DNA from: Sphingobacterium sp.
GTDB lineage: Bacteria; Bacteroidota; Bacteroidia; Sphingobacteriales; Sphingobacteriaceae
Direction of reading: 5' to 3'
NCBI GenBank assembly: GCA_031286695.1
Contig: JAITTY010000001.1
Span: 186,001-250,000 of the forward strand
Length of the DNA stretch: 64,000 bases
In this document: in pieces, positions 25,606 to 33,584 of the stretch
Layout of the letters: every line of letters begins with the position of its first letter
How positions within the stretch are numbered: position 1 is the stretch's first letter
Position numbers and translations under genes: made by a program
Notes under the pieces: generated by a model
What the model was told of the DNA's origin: nothing
The model's database searches: none
What the model saw: the letters and a program-made list of their open reading frames with translations, nothing else

Positions 25606-27327
25606 TTAATTGTTGATCGTCGCTCTAACACAACGGATCTGTACACCTAGTCGCTGAGATGTATTTTGAATACTAGTCCCACCGAAACGGCCGTTCTGAA
25701 TCTGACTGTACAGGATATAGGCGTTCCCACTATTGGTATATTGGTTGCTTCTCAGATGCAATGTGCCTGTTCCTGTCTGAGAATTGGATGGCATCTGCTG
25801 CACCACACCATTCGCATCACGATAGCCATAATAAGAAATAACAAGTTTATTATCCGGATATGCCGGATTTGCTGCCTGCGTAGTATTCCAGATGATACTA
25901 TGACGGTAGCCATCGGAAACTTTTTTTGTCAATGTGGTCCGATCCGTATTCTGCGATAGCTGGGTCATTTCTTTCGGGTTGTTCAGTTCCTGCGGATAAC
26001 GCCAGGTACCTTCGGGATATACACGTCCGCACTCGTCAACCGTATTTACATCTGTCCCAGTTGGCGTGGACGCTCCAAAGTTCCAGTATTCCGCATTGAC
26101 GTTAGGGTATGCATATTCATTGTTGGTTCTAAAACGGTAAGCATCGGAACTACCCTTTGTATAGGCCGAACTATATAATTTATTCGCGTCATAAATCATA
26201 TTAGTACGTGCCCACACCACATTGCCGACTTTAATTCCAGATTCGATCAACCGTATGCTCGTCTTGGACAGTGTGCCTTTTGCCAGGCTCAATGATGCCG
26301 CGTGGCTGACAGGAACAAGTGCATTCGAACTGAACGTGCGTATTGTATTGTCATCCAAAGCGATGTTCAGTGAATTTAACCGGATACGAAGATTATTGGC
26401 CGCTATCGTTGCTGTTGTATTGGCTGTAAAAAACCGGCCGATTTTCTCAGCGTTGCCCCAGCGGCTATCGACAGCTGTCATTTGAGATCCCATTAATGGC
26501 TCCGCATCCTGTAAGTTCGAGAATGATCCATTGTATACATTAAACGTACCGGTCTGAATCAGGTTGGTAAAATTGGTTCCGGTTCCAGATCCTACGGAAA
26601 AGGTAGAATTATCGGTGATTCCACCAAATATACCTCTTGTATTAACAGTAACATCTATTGCCGCCATCTGACGCAAGAAAATTATATCCAGATAATTTTG
26701 ATCCTCCGTTGTGGTGATATCTCCGGAATCAAACATAAAGTCTTTATTGGTCAGATCCGAAGGCGATATATTTCCCGATCCATCAATATTGGGAACGGTA
26801 TTGGCGTCGTTAACAGAAAACGCATACCAATGGTACTTTTTGCCAGCAGCAACTTTTAGCTGCGGATCCTGGCCGGCATTAAGCACATCATTGTAAAGCG
26901 GTGTCGACTGACCATCTTCTACAAAAACTAGACGGAACTTCTTGTCTTTGGTAAGGGGAATGTTCGCAGCTTTCAGCTTATTGTCTACTGACGCACGCGT
27001 AAGTCCATTATTCGTACTAGTTTTGATGGTCGCATTAGACTGCAGATCGGCGGTGTAATCAAATTCTGCCGATTTTTGAATATCCAAGGTATTTTCTGCC
27101 GTTGTCGCATTTTGTGTTGACGCGCTGAGCTTGGCCGATGATCCATCTTCATCACTTATTACATTGATATCAGTGACATGATCATCATTGACAAACTTTA
27201 CTGACCGGATGCTGATATTGCTGTCCGAAGAGGAGATTTCATTCTTATCTTTATTAGTCGAACATGAAATCGCAGTCATGGCGATCAAACCAGCGATTCC
27301 CAGCCATTTTATTTTATTAAAATACAT
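25606..27327 (-). CDS. Fimbrillin-like (Mfa/FimA superfamily) lipoprotein
   Basis: Lipoprotein of 573 residues with lipobox A-I-S-C (Cys22), followed by an acidic Ser/Asn-rich region and long beta-rich, Thr/Asn-rich domains. The layout and the end Q-R-L-G-V-Q-I-R-C-V-R resemble fimbrillin-type surface proteins, with a FISUMP-like C-terminal domain. Such proteins are exported as lipoproteins, clipped and polymerised into pili or shown on the surface; assembly here is inference because no anchor or usher-like genes are present. A small companion gene lies 21 bp upstream. The operon is preceded by a 21-bp-spaced repeat pair, and an AraC regulator lies beyond. Confidence 0.7.
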   Translation of the reverse strand: MYFNKIKWLGIAGLIAMTAISCSTNKDKNEISSSDSNISIRSVKFVNDDHVTDINVISDEDGSSAKLSASTQNATTAENTLDIQKSAEFDYTADLQSNATIKTSTNNGLTRASVDNKLKAANIPLTKDKKFRLVFVEDGQSTPLYNDVLNAGQDPQLKVAAGKKYHWYAFSVNDANTVPNIDGSGNISPSDLTNKDFMFDSGDITTTEDQNYLDIIFLRQMAAIDVTVNTRGIFGGITDNSTFSVGSGTGTNFTNLIQTGTFNVYNGSFSNLQDAEPLMGSQMTAVDSRWGNAEKIGRFFTANTTATIAANNLRIRLNSLNIALDDNTIRTFSSNALVPVSHAASLSLAKGTLSKTSIRLIESGIKVGNVVWARTNMIYDANKLYSSAYTKGSSDAYRFRTNNEYAYPNVNAEYWNFGASTPTGTDVNTVDECGRVYPEGTWRYPQELNNPKEMTQLSQNTDRTTLTKKVSDGYRHSIIWNTTQAANPAYPDNKLVISYYGYRDANGVVQQMPSNSQTGTGTLHLRSNQYTNSGNAYILYSQIQNGRFGGTSIQNTSQRLGVQIRCVRATINN

Positions 27328-27348
27328 TTTTTTAGATTGAATAGAAGA

Positions 27349-27531
27349 TTAAATATCAAAGTCCTGGTTATTGGTCCAACCGTTATCCCAAGATTTTTCC
27401 TGTGGAGTCTGACTATCAGATCCCGTATTAATAGTTGCAGATCCTGCTGCAATGCCATTCTCCAATTCGATTACATTAACCGTAATTTGGGGCGCAATAT
27501 AGGCCGCTTTCTTTTTTTCGACAATTTTCAT
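27349..27531 (-). CDS. Small fimbrial-locus companion protein (~60 residues)
   Basis: A 60-residue protein with the pattern Y-I-A-P-Q-I-T-V-N-V-I-E-L-E-N-G-I-A-A-G-S-A, then P-Q-E-K-S-W-D-N-G-W, ending N-N-Q-D-F-D-I. From memory, short proteins of exactly this pattern (E-x-G-I-A-A-G-S-A ... W-x-x-G ... Q-D-F-D-I/L at the C-terminus) recur beside fimbrillin-like genes in Bacteroidota, though no role has been assigned. It has no signal peptide. It is first in the operon, 21 bp before the fimbrillin gene. The spaced conservation supports a real gene despite its size. Confidence 0.75.
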   Translation of the reverse strand: MKIVEKKKAAYIAPQITVNVIELENGIAAGSATINTGSDSQTPQEKSWDNGWTNNQDFDI

Positions 27532-27644
27532 CTTTTCATTGTTTTTCTATTGGCAGACGTAGCTACTAGCCTGATTATTTGACAAATAAGAAAGATGCAC
27601 CTTCCCGTATTTGTGGCGCCCAAATTCAGAAATATATCTCGTTC

Positions 27645-27683
27645 AGCAGTTTTCGTAATTATTCATTCGCTTTTCAAAATAAA
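27645..27683. promoter_or_regulatory. Direct-repeat pair (21-bp spacing) upstream of the fimbrial operon
   Basis: Two weak copies start at 27645 (ending CGTAATTAT) and 27666 (beginning TTCGCTTT), related to the repeats at 28284/28305 and 28392/28413 and with the same 21-bp spacing. It lies about 115 bp before the small fimbrial gene. It is a likely target of the AraC protein encoded at 28575. Confidence 0.4.
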
Positions 27684-27705
27684 TAAACAGCTCAAGTTGA
27701 CGATA

Positions 27706-28005
27706 TTATGACAAAAGGTCATTGAAATTAAATTCCATAGCAATTTCTTTGACGGTTCGGCCAGCACTTAGAAGCTCAACAATAATGACGTTGATCACTT
27801 CCTTTGAAATAAAAGCATTGGCATTCATCTCAAAGCACCGCTGGCATAAGATATTAAGATAGTTTGCAGTTACACCGATCCGTTCGGCGTAAAACTTCAC
27901 CGTCCTTTGCTCCAGGCTGAATGCTAAAAGGAGCAGCGAAAACCTTTTTAATAAAGAAGTGGATTTTGAATCTCCAGTACCCAAGAATATACCGTTGGGA
28001 CACAA
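27706..28005 (-). pseudogene. Truncated AraC family regulator
   Basis: Ninety-nine residues related to the intact AraC protein at 28575: V-K-F-Y-A-E-R-I-G-V-T-A-N-Y-L-N-I-L-C-Q-R matches V-Q-Y-Y-A-S-K-L-S-V-S-A-N-Y-L-N-Q-L-C-H-R there. The ligand domain is missing, and the second helix-turn-helix stops right after F-N-F-N-D-L-L-S, before the conserved F-S-N-Y-F-K recognition helix. It is therefore unlikely to bind DNA normally. It is probably a decayed duplicate of its neighbour; a short regulatory fragment cannot be excluded. Confidence 0.65.
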
Positions 28006-28283
28006 TAAATCTGCTTCTCCTTGACATCTTATTGTCTCAGTTTCGACTGTTTGATCGCCAACTGTTTTAGATTAATTTGCCTTTCTATATTCTTGTTATT
28101 TAAAATGTAAAAAATTCATCTCAGTTCGGTCTTGGGAATTCTAAAACAACCTATGGATCTTTAAACTTTGTTGAAATATTTAACTAGGTTCAAACAGCAT
28201 CCCCTATCCGAAACTTTTTGTTTTTGAATGTTAATCTTTATCCATCTAAAGTTAAAGGCAACTTTTTTCTGATTACATCAGCT

Positions 28284-28322
28284 TTCGCTTACCGTAATTA
28301 TGCATTCGCTTTACTTAATTAT
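28284..28322. promoter_or_regulatory. Tandem direct repeat, 21-bp spacing (pair 2)
   Basis: TTCGCTTACCGTAATTAT at 28284-28301 and TTCGCTTTACTTAATTAT at 28305-28322 match at 15 of 18 positions. Two helical turns separate them, the classical layout of AraC half-sites. It lies 253 bp before the AraC start. Confidence 0.6.
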
Positions 28323-28391
28323 CATCTCTATTTCTGTTTGTCGATTTAAAAATGCATCACCCAATTTGTCTTTTTTTGAGAAATTCCAAGA

Positions 28392-28430
28392 ATCGCTTTC
28401 CGAAATCAGCAATACGCTTTCTATAATTAT
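28392..28430. promoter_or_regulatory. Tandem direct repeat, 21-bp spacing (pair 3)
   Basis: ATCGCTTTCCGAAATCAG at 28392-28409 and TACGCTTTCTATAATTAT at 28413-28430 again start 21 bp apart and share CGCTTT and the T-A-rich tail with pair 2. It lies 145 bp before the AraC start, so autoregulation is likely. The rest of the 28006-28574 gap is AT-rich without a gene. Confidence 0.55.
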
Positions 28431-28574
28431 TTATTTGTTTAAACACATTTTGAAGAAAGTTTAAAATCACGTTAATTAGAGAAAGTGGTCAGTTTGTTCG
28501 AACAACGCCTTGCTAATCCATTATGATCAGCATAAAAATGAAAAGAATTAAAAATTCACCAAAGGGGATTAAAA

Positions 28575-29480
28575 ATGACAAAGAAAAATCATCCACGTGA
28601 ACATTTCAGGGATGTTCAGCAGAAAATGAAAGTCAAGGAAGAAATGCTTTATTTTCAGGTTAGCCATCGCTCATATCGAGAGGATCCAATTGGATTGGAC
28701 TTCTTTTCTTTTCTGCTTTTTGAAAAAGCAACAGGCACACATACAATCGATGGAGTCACCCATCAATTAAATGACCAGCAATTACATATCATTTTTCCGG
28801 GCCAATTTCACAGGTGGGATATGCAAGCCGACGGTAAAATACATGTCCTTTTTTTATCGGCAAGATTATTTAAAACTTTTGAACACCTGTTTATATGTCC
28901 CATAGACTACTATAAGCGCTATCCGGTCATGAAGCTTTCACCAAGGGTATTTAAAGAGCTCCTTCACGAATTCACCGGAATAGATGCTGAATTTAAAGAG
29001 GAAAAAAGATTAAATGAGATTGCATTCTTAAAATTTAAAATCGTTTCCCTTATCTACAACCGGGAAATTCTAGAAAAATTAGGCCCAGAGGGTGAATCAG
29101 TTCACAAGCCCATCATGCAACGTTTCCTTCTCTTGTTACTGACAAATATCTATGAGCGTAAAACGGTGCAATATTATGCCAGTAAACTAAGCGTCTCGGC
29201 AAATTATTTAAACCAGCTTTGCCACAGGTATCTAAATAAAAGTGCCAATGCCATAATTACCCGAGAAACGCTAAAGTTGATCACGTACGACCTGGTCACT
29301 GGCAAAAAATCAATAAAACAACTGACCGTGGATCTAAAATTCACTGATCTAGCGGGATTCTCAAATTATTTTAAACGGCATATGGGCATGTCGCCCAATC
29401 AATATATTGAACAGTTTGGTATACGTGGCGCTGAAATTCATATTCCTTTCAAATTTTATAATAAAAAAATAAAAACGTAA
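28575..29480 (+). CDS. AraC family transcriptional regulator beside the fimbrial operon
   Basis: A 301-residue regulator. The N-terminal half is cupin-like (H-Q-L-N-D-Q-Q-L-H-I-I-F-P-G-Q-F-H near residues 63-79). The C-terminal third is the AraC double helix-turn-helix, with V-S-A-N-Y-L-N-Q-L-C-H-R and the second-helix signature L-A-G-F-S-N-Y-F-K-R-H-M-G-M-S-P-N-Q-Y. Spaced direct repeats upstream (28284-28430) and near the fimbrial operon (27645) suggest that it controls itself and the fimbrillin genes. A truncated relative lies between them. Confidence 0.9.
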   Translation: MTKKNHPREHFRDVQQKMKVKEEMLYFQVSHRSYREDPIGLDFFSFLLFEKATGTHTIDGVTHQLNDQQLHIIFPGQFHRWDMQADGKIHVLFLSARLFKTFEHLFICPIDYYKRYPVMKLSPRVFKELLHEFTGIDAEFKEEKRLNEIAFLKFKIVSLIYNREILEKLGPEGESVHKPIMQRFLLLLLTNIYERKTVQYYASKLSVSANYLNQLCHRYLNKSANAIITRETLKLITYDLVTGKKSIKQLTVDLKFTDLAGFSNYFKRHMGMSPNQYIEQFGIRGAEIHIPFKFYNKKIKT

Positions 29481-29650
29481 ACAAATCGGATAAAAGCATT
29501 AACCGGACCTAAGGATATTCTTATTAGGTTTGCGGCGTTCACGTCATCGGGAGAAAAAATAGGTGAACTGTTTAATGATCAGTCTCCTCCAGAACAGAGG
29601 AGACTTCTTAAATCTTCTTATTTCTTTGCTATAATAATTTAACCCTGCCA

Positions 29651-30010
29651 TCAAGATTTAATAATGATCTGCTCGCGATACTGTATTCCCCACTCTCCCA
29701 TGGTATCGATAATCTTATGGAGACTTCGACCAAACTCCGTCAATTCGTATTCTACTGAAACGGGCATCGTATTATTCTGTGTTCTGATGATCAATCTGTT
29801 CATTTCAAGATCTTTAAGTTCTTTCGAAAGTGTTTTTGAAGCGATTCCCTCGACCTGTCGTTTAAGATCCATAAATCGCATTTTACCGATATAAAATAAA
29901 TGACTGATGATTAATGTCTTCCACTTACCATCAAGCAGTGACATAGTATCCTTGACACCACGGATGTGCTCATTACAGTGAACTGCTATTTCAATTTTTT
30001 CCTTTTTCAT
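29651..30010 (-). CDS. HxlR family transcriptional regulator
   Basis: A 119-residue MarR-like winged-helix dimer of the HxlR type. C-N-E-H-I-R-G-V holds the conserved N-terminal Cys used for thiol or aldehyde sensing in some members. Typical blocks are L-L-D-G-K-W-K-T-L-I-I-S-H-L, M-R-F-M-D-L-K-R and S-K-T-L-S-K-E-L-K-D-L-E, and V-E-Y-E-L-T-E-F-G forms the wing end. It diverges from a nitroreductase gene. Two GTTACC-type palindromes between them (30056-30089) are likely its operators. A TACCTTTG -7 box lies at 30032-30025. Confidence 0.92.
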   Translation of the reverse strand: MKKEKIEIAVHCNEHIRGVKDTMSLLDGKWKTLIISHLFYIGKMRFMDLKRQVEGIASKTLSKELKDLEMNRLIIRTQNNTMPVSVEYELTEFGRSLHKIIDTMGEWGIQYREQIIIKS

Positions 30011-30024
30011 ATCCTATTAAAATA

Positions 30025-30032
30025 CAAAGGTA
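30025..30032 (-). promoter_or_regulatory. -7 box of the HxlR gene
   Basis: The minus strand reads TACCTTTG, matching TAnnTTTG, 14 bp before the ATG. Operator palindrome 1 begins about 23 bp upstream, where it would cover the -33 region. That fits autorepression. Confidence 0.6.
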
Positions 30033-30055
30033 TAAAAACTTCCACCTACCATTTG

Positions 30056-30089
30056 GTTACCCACAGGTAACTGGTTTCCTGGGGGTAAC
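30056..30089. promoter_or_regulatory. Tandem operator palindromes between hxlR and the nitroreductase gene
   Basis: GTTACCCACAGGTAAC (30056-30071) is a perfect 6-4-6 palindrome. GTTTCCTGGGGGTAAC (30074-30089) is an imperfect second copy, with centres 18 bp apart. A TAATTTTG -7 box for the rightward gene follows at 30118-30125. The position and symmetry fit binding by the divergent HxlR dimer. Confidence 0.65.
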
Positions 30090-30220
30090 AAGTAGTGGAA
30101 TGTAATCTAATAACATCTAATTTTGTAACCGAAAACGAAGCCAAACTTTTCCATTCATTTTGATTTGGAAATAGTTTTTAAAAACGCTTCCAAGATTTAC
30201 TAAATAAAAAATTATACATT

Positions 30221-30850
30221 ATGTCATTAAAAGAAGCATTAAACTGGAGATCTGCAACCAAAAGTTTCAATGGAGAGACAATAGAACAAGAAAAATTACA
30301 CCAGATCCTGGAAGCCATCCGTATGGCACCAACAAGTTCAGGATTGCAGCCATTTAAGGTTTTTGTACTAACAGACAAAGAAGTCAGGGAAAAGCTGCAG
30401 CCAATCGCATGGGGACAACAGCAAATCCTTGATGCTTCACATATCCTGGTTTTTGCGGCATGGGATGAAATATCAAAAGATAGAGTTGATTCATTCTTTG
30501 AATATAACAATCAGGTCAGAAATATACCTTCATCTGCAACAGATGCATATCGACTAAACCTTTTAGACCTTCTTTCAAAAAAGAGTACTGAGGAACAGTT
30601 TGTTGATGCATCAAGACAAACCTACATTGCCCTTGGCTTTGGGTTACTGGCTGCTGCTGAACTAAAAATCGACGCAACCCCTATGGAAGGATTTGACACC
30701 GCAGCACTTGACGAACTGTTGGGTTTAAAAGCACACGGGCTTAGAAGCACCGTAATGATGGCCCTAGGCCACAGAGATCATGAAAATGACTGGTGGTCAA
30801 AATTAGAAAGAGTTCGTAGACCACATGAGGAACTATTTGTTGAAATATAG
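30221..30850 (+). CDS. Nitroreductase family NAD(P)H oxidoreductase
   Basis: FMN-dependent oxidoreductase of 209 residues, similar to NfsB/NfnB enzymes that reduce quinones, nitro compounds or related electrophiles. It has the FMN-binding start N-W-R-S-A-T-K-S-F and R-M-A-P-T-S-S-G-L-Q-P-F-K-V. A-L-G-F-G-L-L-A-A-A-E-L and the end G-H-R-D-H-E-N-D-W-W complete the family pattern. Divergent HxlR with shared operators suggests induction by electrophiles, as in YodB-type systems (inference). A terminator follows 17 bp after the stop. Confidence 0.92.
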   Translation: MSLKEALNWRSATKSFNGETIEQEKLHQILEAIRMAPTSSGLQPFKVFVLTDKEVREKLQPIAWGQQQILDASHILVFAAWDEISKDRVDSFFEYNNQVRNIPSSATDAYRLNLLDLLSKKSTEEQFVDASRQTYIALGFGLLAAAELKIDATPMEGFDTAALDELLGLKAHGLRSTVMMALGHRDHENDWWSKLERVRRPHEELFVEI

Positions 30851-30867
30851 ATATTCGATGTCGTTTC

Positions 30868-30899
30868 AAAAAAGAAAGCGCTAAAGGCTTTCTTTTTTT
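30868..30899 (+). terminator. Terminator of the nitroreductase gene
   Basis: AAAAAAGAAAGC (30868-30879) pairs perfectly with GCTTTCTTTTTT (30887-30898) and ends in a T-run. Confidence 0.85.
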
Positions 30900-30987
30900 G
30901 TGTTAACTATCGGGCTGAGCCATGCTGACTATTACCATTGACTTTAATTCAAAACCATCAATACGTTGATCATCTTCCGCGGATGAT

Positions 30988-31137
30988 TTAATTCAACTTC
31001 ATCCGTGGAAGTCCGATTTCATGTTCCTGGGGATAGGGAGCCCTATGCGTCATACTGACGTCCTCCTTCATTCTTCTTCGTTTTTCGTATTTTTTCTCAT
31101 CGTCGTGCGAATACCTCGGATCTTCAATGAATGCCAT
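30988..31137 (-). CDS. Small charged hypothetical protein (49 residues)
   Basis: An ATG at 31137 opens a 49-codon frame rich in Arg, Lys, Asp and Glu (MAFIEDPRYSHDDEKKYEKR at its start, ending G-L-P-R-M-K-L-N). The composition is protein-like and unlike the opposite-strand frames. No family is recognised and no convincing promoter was seen. The rest of the 30900-31442 gap holds broken short plus-strand frames (for example E-E-E-Y-K-K-W-P-K-E-K-V-E-T-V-L-E-A-V-Y near 31267), which may be debris of a lost gene. Confidence 0.35.
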   Translation of the reverse strand: MAFIEDPRYSHDDEKKYEKRRRMKEDVSMTHRAPYPQEHEIGLPRMKLN

Positions 31138-31442
31138 CTTAGCCAACTTTGTTATGGTGATCGTCGAACTGCTATTATTAAGCCTCAGAATAAATTGGTC
31201 AAAAAATCTGTACAGTATTTTTTGTTCATGCAGGACGATAAGGCAAGTCAATTGCAAAAATAATTATTGCAAGAGGAAGAATATAAAAAATGGCCTAAAG
31301 AAAAAGTAGAGACAGTACTTGAGGCAGTTTACGCTGAACAAACAATTTACGATAAATAATTACATAAATAAGTAGATAAACAATATCTTTACGAAAGGCA
31401 ATATGACTTGGAAAAGTATTATAAAACGATTAGCACAATAGC

Positions 31443-32099
31443 ATGAGAACACTGAATATATATATCATTTTTTTAACGGTCCTTTTTACAAATTGCGCCA
31501 CGTTACGCGACCGCGCAGAGGAATTGAAGGTACACAGACGCATGGAAGAGCTGAAAACTTTTGAAGAATATGTGACTGCAGATACCGAAATCAAAAAGAA
31601 AAATGTACTGGCTGCTGAGATCACTTTCATAGACGGAAGAGATCTAAAAACACAAATTAAAGCAGTCAAAGGCGTGATCAATAACTCACTTGATGAACGA
31701 TCCATAAATAAATCTGTAGCGATTTATGATTATCAAGGGAAGGAAGATTATCTTTCATATACCCTCATTCGGCAATTAACATTCACGGACTATGAAGGGA
31801 AAAAGCGAATATTTGTCAATAAAGGCGACCAGTTTGACTCATTACTTGAAATAATGTATGCTGGCCGTATCAAATGGTTTAGAGAATTTTATGAAAGTCC
31901 ATATAATTCATTCCGAAATTATTATGATATTTTCGTCAAGGAGTCAGGTGAGGAAATAAACGACAAGGTCGCAATTAAATTGAAAAATAAATTGATTAAA
32001 GCTACTGCAGAAAAACCTGTATTAAAGGAAAAAATAGAGCAGACAAACAAGTTAGATGATCAGACCGTCATTGCCCTGTTAAAGGAATTTGAGCAATAA
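31443..32099 (+). CDS. Hypothetical lipoprotein
   Basis: A 218-residue protein with a lipoprotein signal (MRTLNIYIIFLTVLFTNC, Cys18), so it is probably membrane-anchored in the periplasm. The mature part is highly charged with helical Lys/Glu-rich stretches at both ends and a beta-rich middle (Y-L-S-Y-T-L-I-R-Q-L-T-F-T-D-Y-E-G-K). I do not recognise the family. It converges on the GH130 gene 24 bp away; no operon partner is evident. Confidence 0.65.
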   Translation: MRTLNIYIIFLTVLFTNCATLRDRAEELKVHRRMEELKTFEEYVTADTEIKKKNVLAAEITFIDGRDLKTQIKAVKGVINNSLDERSINKSVAIYDYQGKEDYLSYTLIRQLTFTDYEGKKRIFVNKGDQFDSLLEIMYAGRIKWFREFYESPYNSFRNYYDIFVKESGEEINDKVAIKLKNKLIKATAEKPVLKEKIEQTNKLDDQTVIALLKEFEQ

Positions 32100-32123
32100 G
32101 CTTCAAAGACAACTTCTTCCTTT

Positions 32124-33281
32124 TTACAATCCAGGTACAGGATCCATTGGCCCTGGATGGCGCGGATCGTAAATAGCCACTGCAACTTTAGAGTCGGCAC
32201 AACCATAATATAAAAACCATTTTTGTTTAAAAAAGACCAATCCTTCGATAAAAACCGTTCCATCTATATATTGCCCGCTTTTTTCGAAAGATTCCATGGG
32301 GCGCAAAAACGGAACATCCATTCGAGCCAATACGCTTGTCGGATCTCGTTGATCAAATAAAACCTGCCCAGCGGAATAAGTGTTTTTATTGAAACGCATA
32401 TCCCCTTTCTCAGCATGATTCTTACCATTGTACAACAATAAAATTCCCTTATCAGTCAAAACTGCTGGAGGACCACACTCCGTCAATCCGCTATCAAAAT
32501 AACCATCCCTTGGCGAAATAAAAGCTTTCAGAGCACCTTTACTATCTGTTACAGGTTCCCAGTCAATCAAATTATCGGATGTGGCGCCATAGACACCATG
32601 TTCCCCCCAGTATAACCAGTATTTTCCATTGATTTTAGCAATCACCTGTTTATTGCCTTTCAATACGGTTACAACGGACGCCGATTTATGCGGTTCATTG
32701 ACAAGAGCAGGCTTATTTTTCGATTTTTTAAAAATGGGACCATACTTAACCCAGTGTCTCAGATCAGTGGATATTGCTACACCGAGCCGCGGCACCTTTC
32801 GGTTCCATTGGGTATAAAACATCACAAAAAGCCCATCCTCAGTCTGTGCTATCCGAGGATCTTCCGTCCCGCCGGGCCACTCGTTATCCTGCTGCTCATC
32901 GGGCCCCGGATAGAATACCGGTGTTTTGAGCCGTTCAAAATGAATACCATCCACACTAGCCGCTAACCCCAGACGGGAGGTCCGGTGGCCGATAGCCTTC
33001 CCCGTCCGGTCTTCCGCACGATATATGACAAACACACTATCTCCCTTCACCACTGCCGCAGGATTAAAGGTGTCGTTGTTCTCCCATCGGATCTCCTTCT
33101 TTAGCATTGGATCATAAAATACCGAACTTGTATCAGGCTCAATAATTGGATTGACTCCTTTGGGTCGCTCAAAGCCACCCAATACCCATTGTCCTTTCTT
33201 AAGCTGTGCGCCATGCTGAACCTTACAGCCACTCAAAAAGACGAACAGAATAAAACCTGCAATTTTTACGATAGTATTCAT
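32124..33281 (-). CDS. Glycoside hydrolase family 130-like lipoprotein
   Basis: A 385-residue lipoprotein (signal with Cys19 in F-L-S-G-C) with a five-bladed propeller-type glycosidase domain. Family features are F-N-P-A-A-V, Y-R-A-E-D, the GH130 signature P-G-G-T-E-D-P-R-I and R-L-G-V-A-I-S-T-D-L-R-H-W. GH130 enzymes are phosphorylases or hydrolases of beta-mannosides. Being exported, this one is more likely a hydrolase, since phosphorylases are usually cytosolic (inference). It diverges from a DeoR-rpiA-Gfo/Idh sugar cluster across a 300-bp region with strong operators. Confidence 0.85.
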   Translation of the reverse strand: MNTIVKIAGFILFVFLSGCKVQHGAQLKKGQWVLGGFERPKGVNPIIEPDTSSVFYDPMLKKEIRWENNDTFNPAAVVKGDSVFVIYRAEDRTGKAIGHRTSRLGLAASVDGIHFERLKTPVFYPGPDEQQDNEWPGGTEDPRIAQTEDGLFVMFYTQWNRKVPRLGVAISTDLRHWVKYGPIFKKSKNKPALVNEPHKSASVVTVLKGNKQVIAKINGKYWLYWGEHGVYGATSDNLIDWEPVTDSKGALKAFISPRDGYFDSGLTECGPPAVLTDKGILLLYNGKNHAEKGDMRFNKNTYSAGQVLFDQRDPTSVLARMDVPFLRPMESFEKSGQYIDGTVFIEGLVFFKQKWFLYYGCADSKVAVAIYDPRHPGPMDPVPGL

Positions 33282-33501
33282 ATTTTAATTGATTTCCGAT
33301 GCTATACCTGTAGAGTTAAACAACAGCCTGTAAAAGCAAAATTATAAATTGGTTACAACTGAAGAACGACCGAAACTATTACCGATCATTCACAAATATA
33401 ATGCTAATAAAAACAATAAGTACGGCAAAAACAAGTTCATCAAAATGGGATTGAGTACAATCCTCCAGAACCAAATAAGTTAATTTCACATTAAACAGCA
33501 G

Positions 33502-33563
33502 GCTAAACTGCAATATACTGCAACATTTTAACAAAAACAAAGCTAAATATTGCAATATTTAGC
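33502..33563. promoter_or_regulatory. Palindromic operators upstream of the DeoR gene
   Basis: A perfect 22-bp palindrome at 33542-33563 (half-site GCTAAATATTG) ends 21 bp before the DeoR start. A degenerate copy begins at 33502 (GCTAAACTGCAATATACTGC). The shared GCAATAT cores at 33510 and 33552 are 42 bp apart, four helical turns, so both face the same side of DNA. Binding by the adjacent DeoR protein is the simplest explanation. Confidence 0.65.
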
Positions 33564-33584
33564 ATAAAAGCATATATTTATAGC

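Noticed and set aside
31021..31263. Plus-strand frame of 80 codons
   Set aside because: Opposite the more protein-like 49-codon frame, with no family or start signal.
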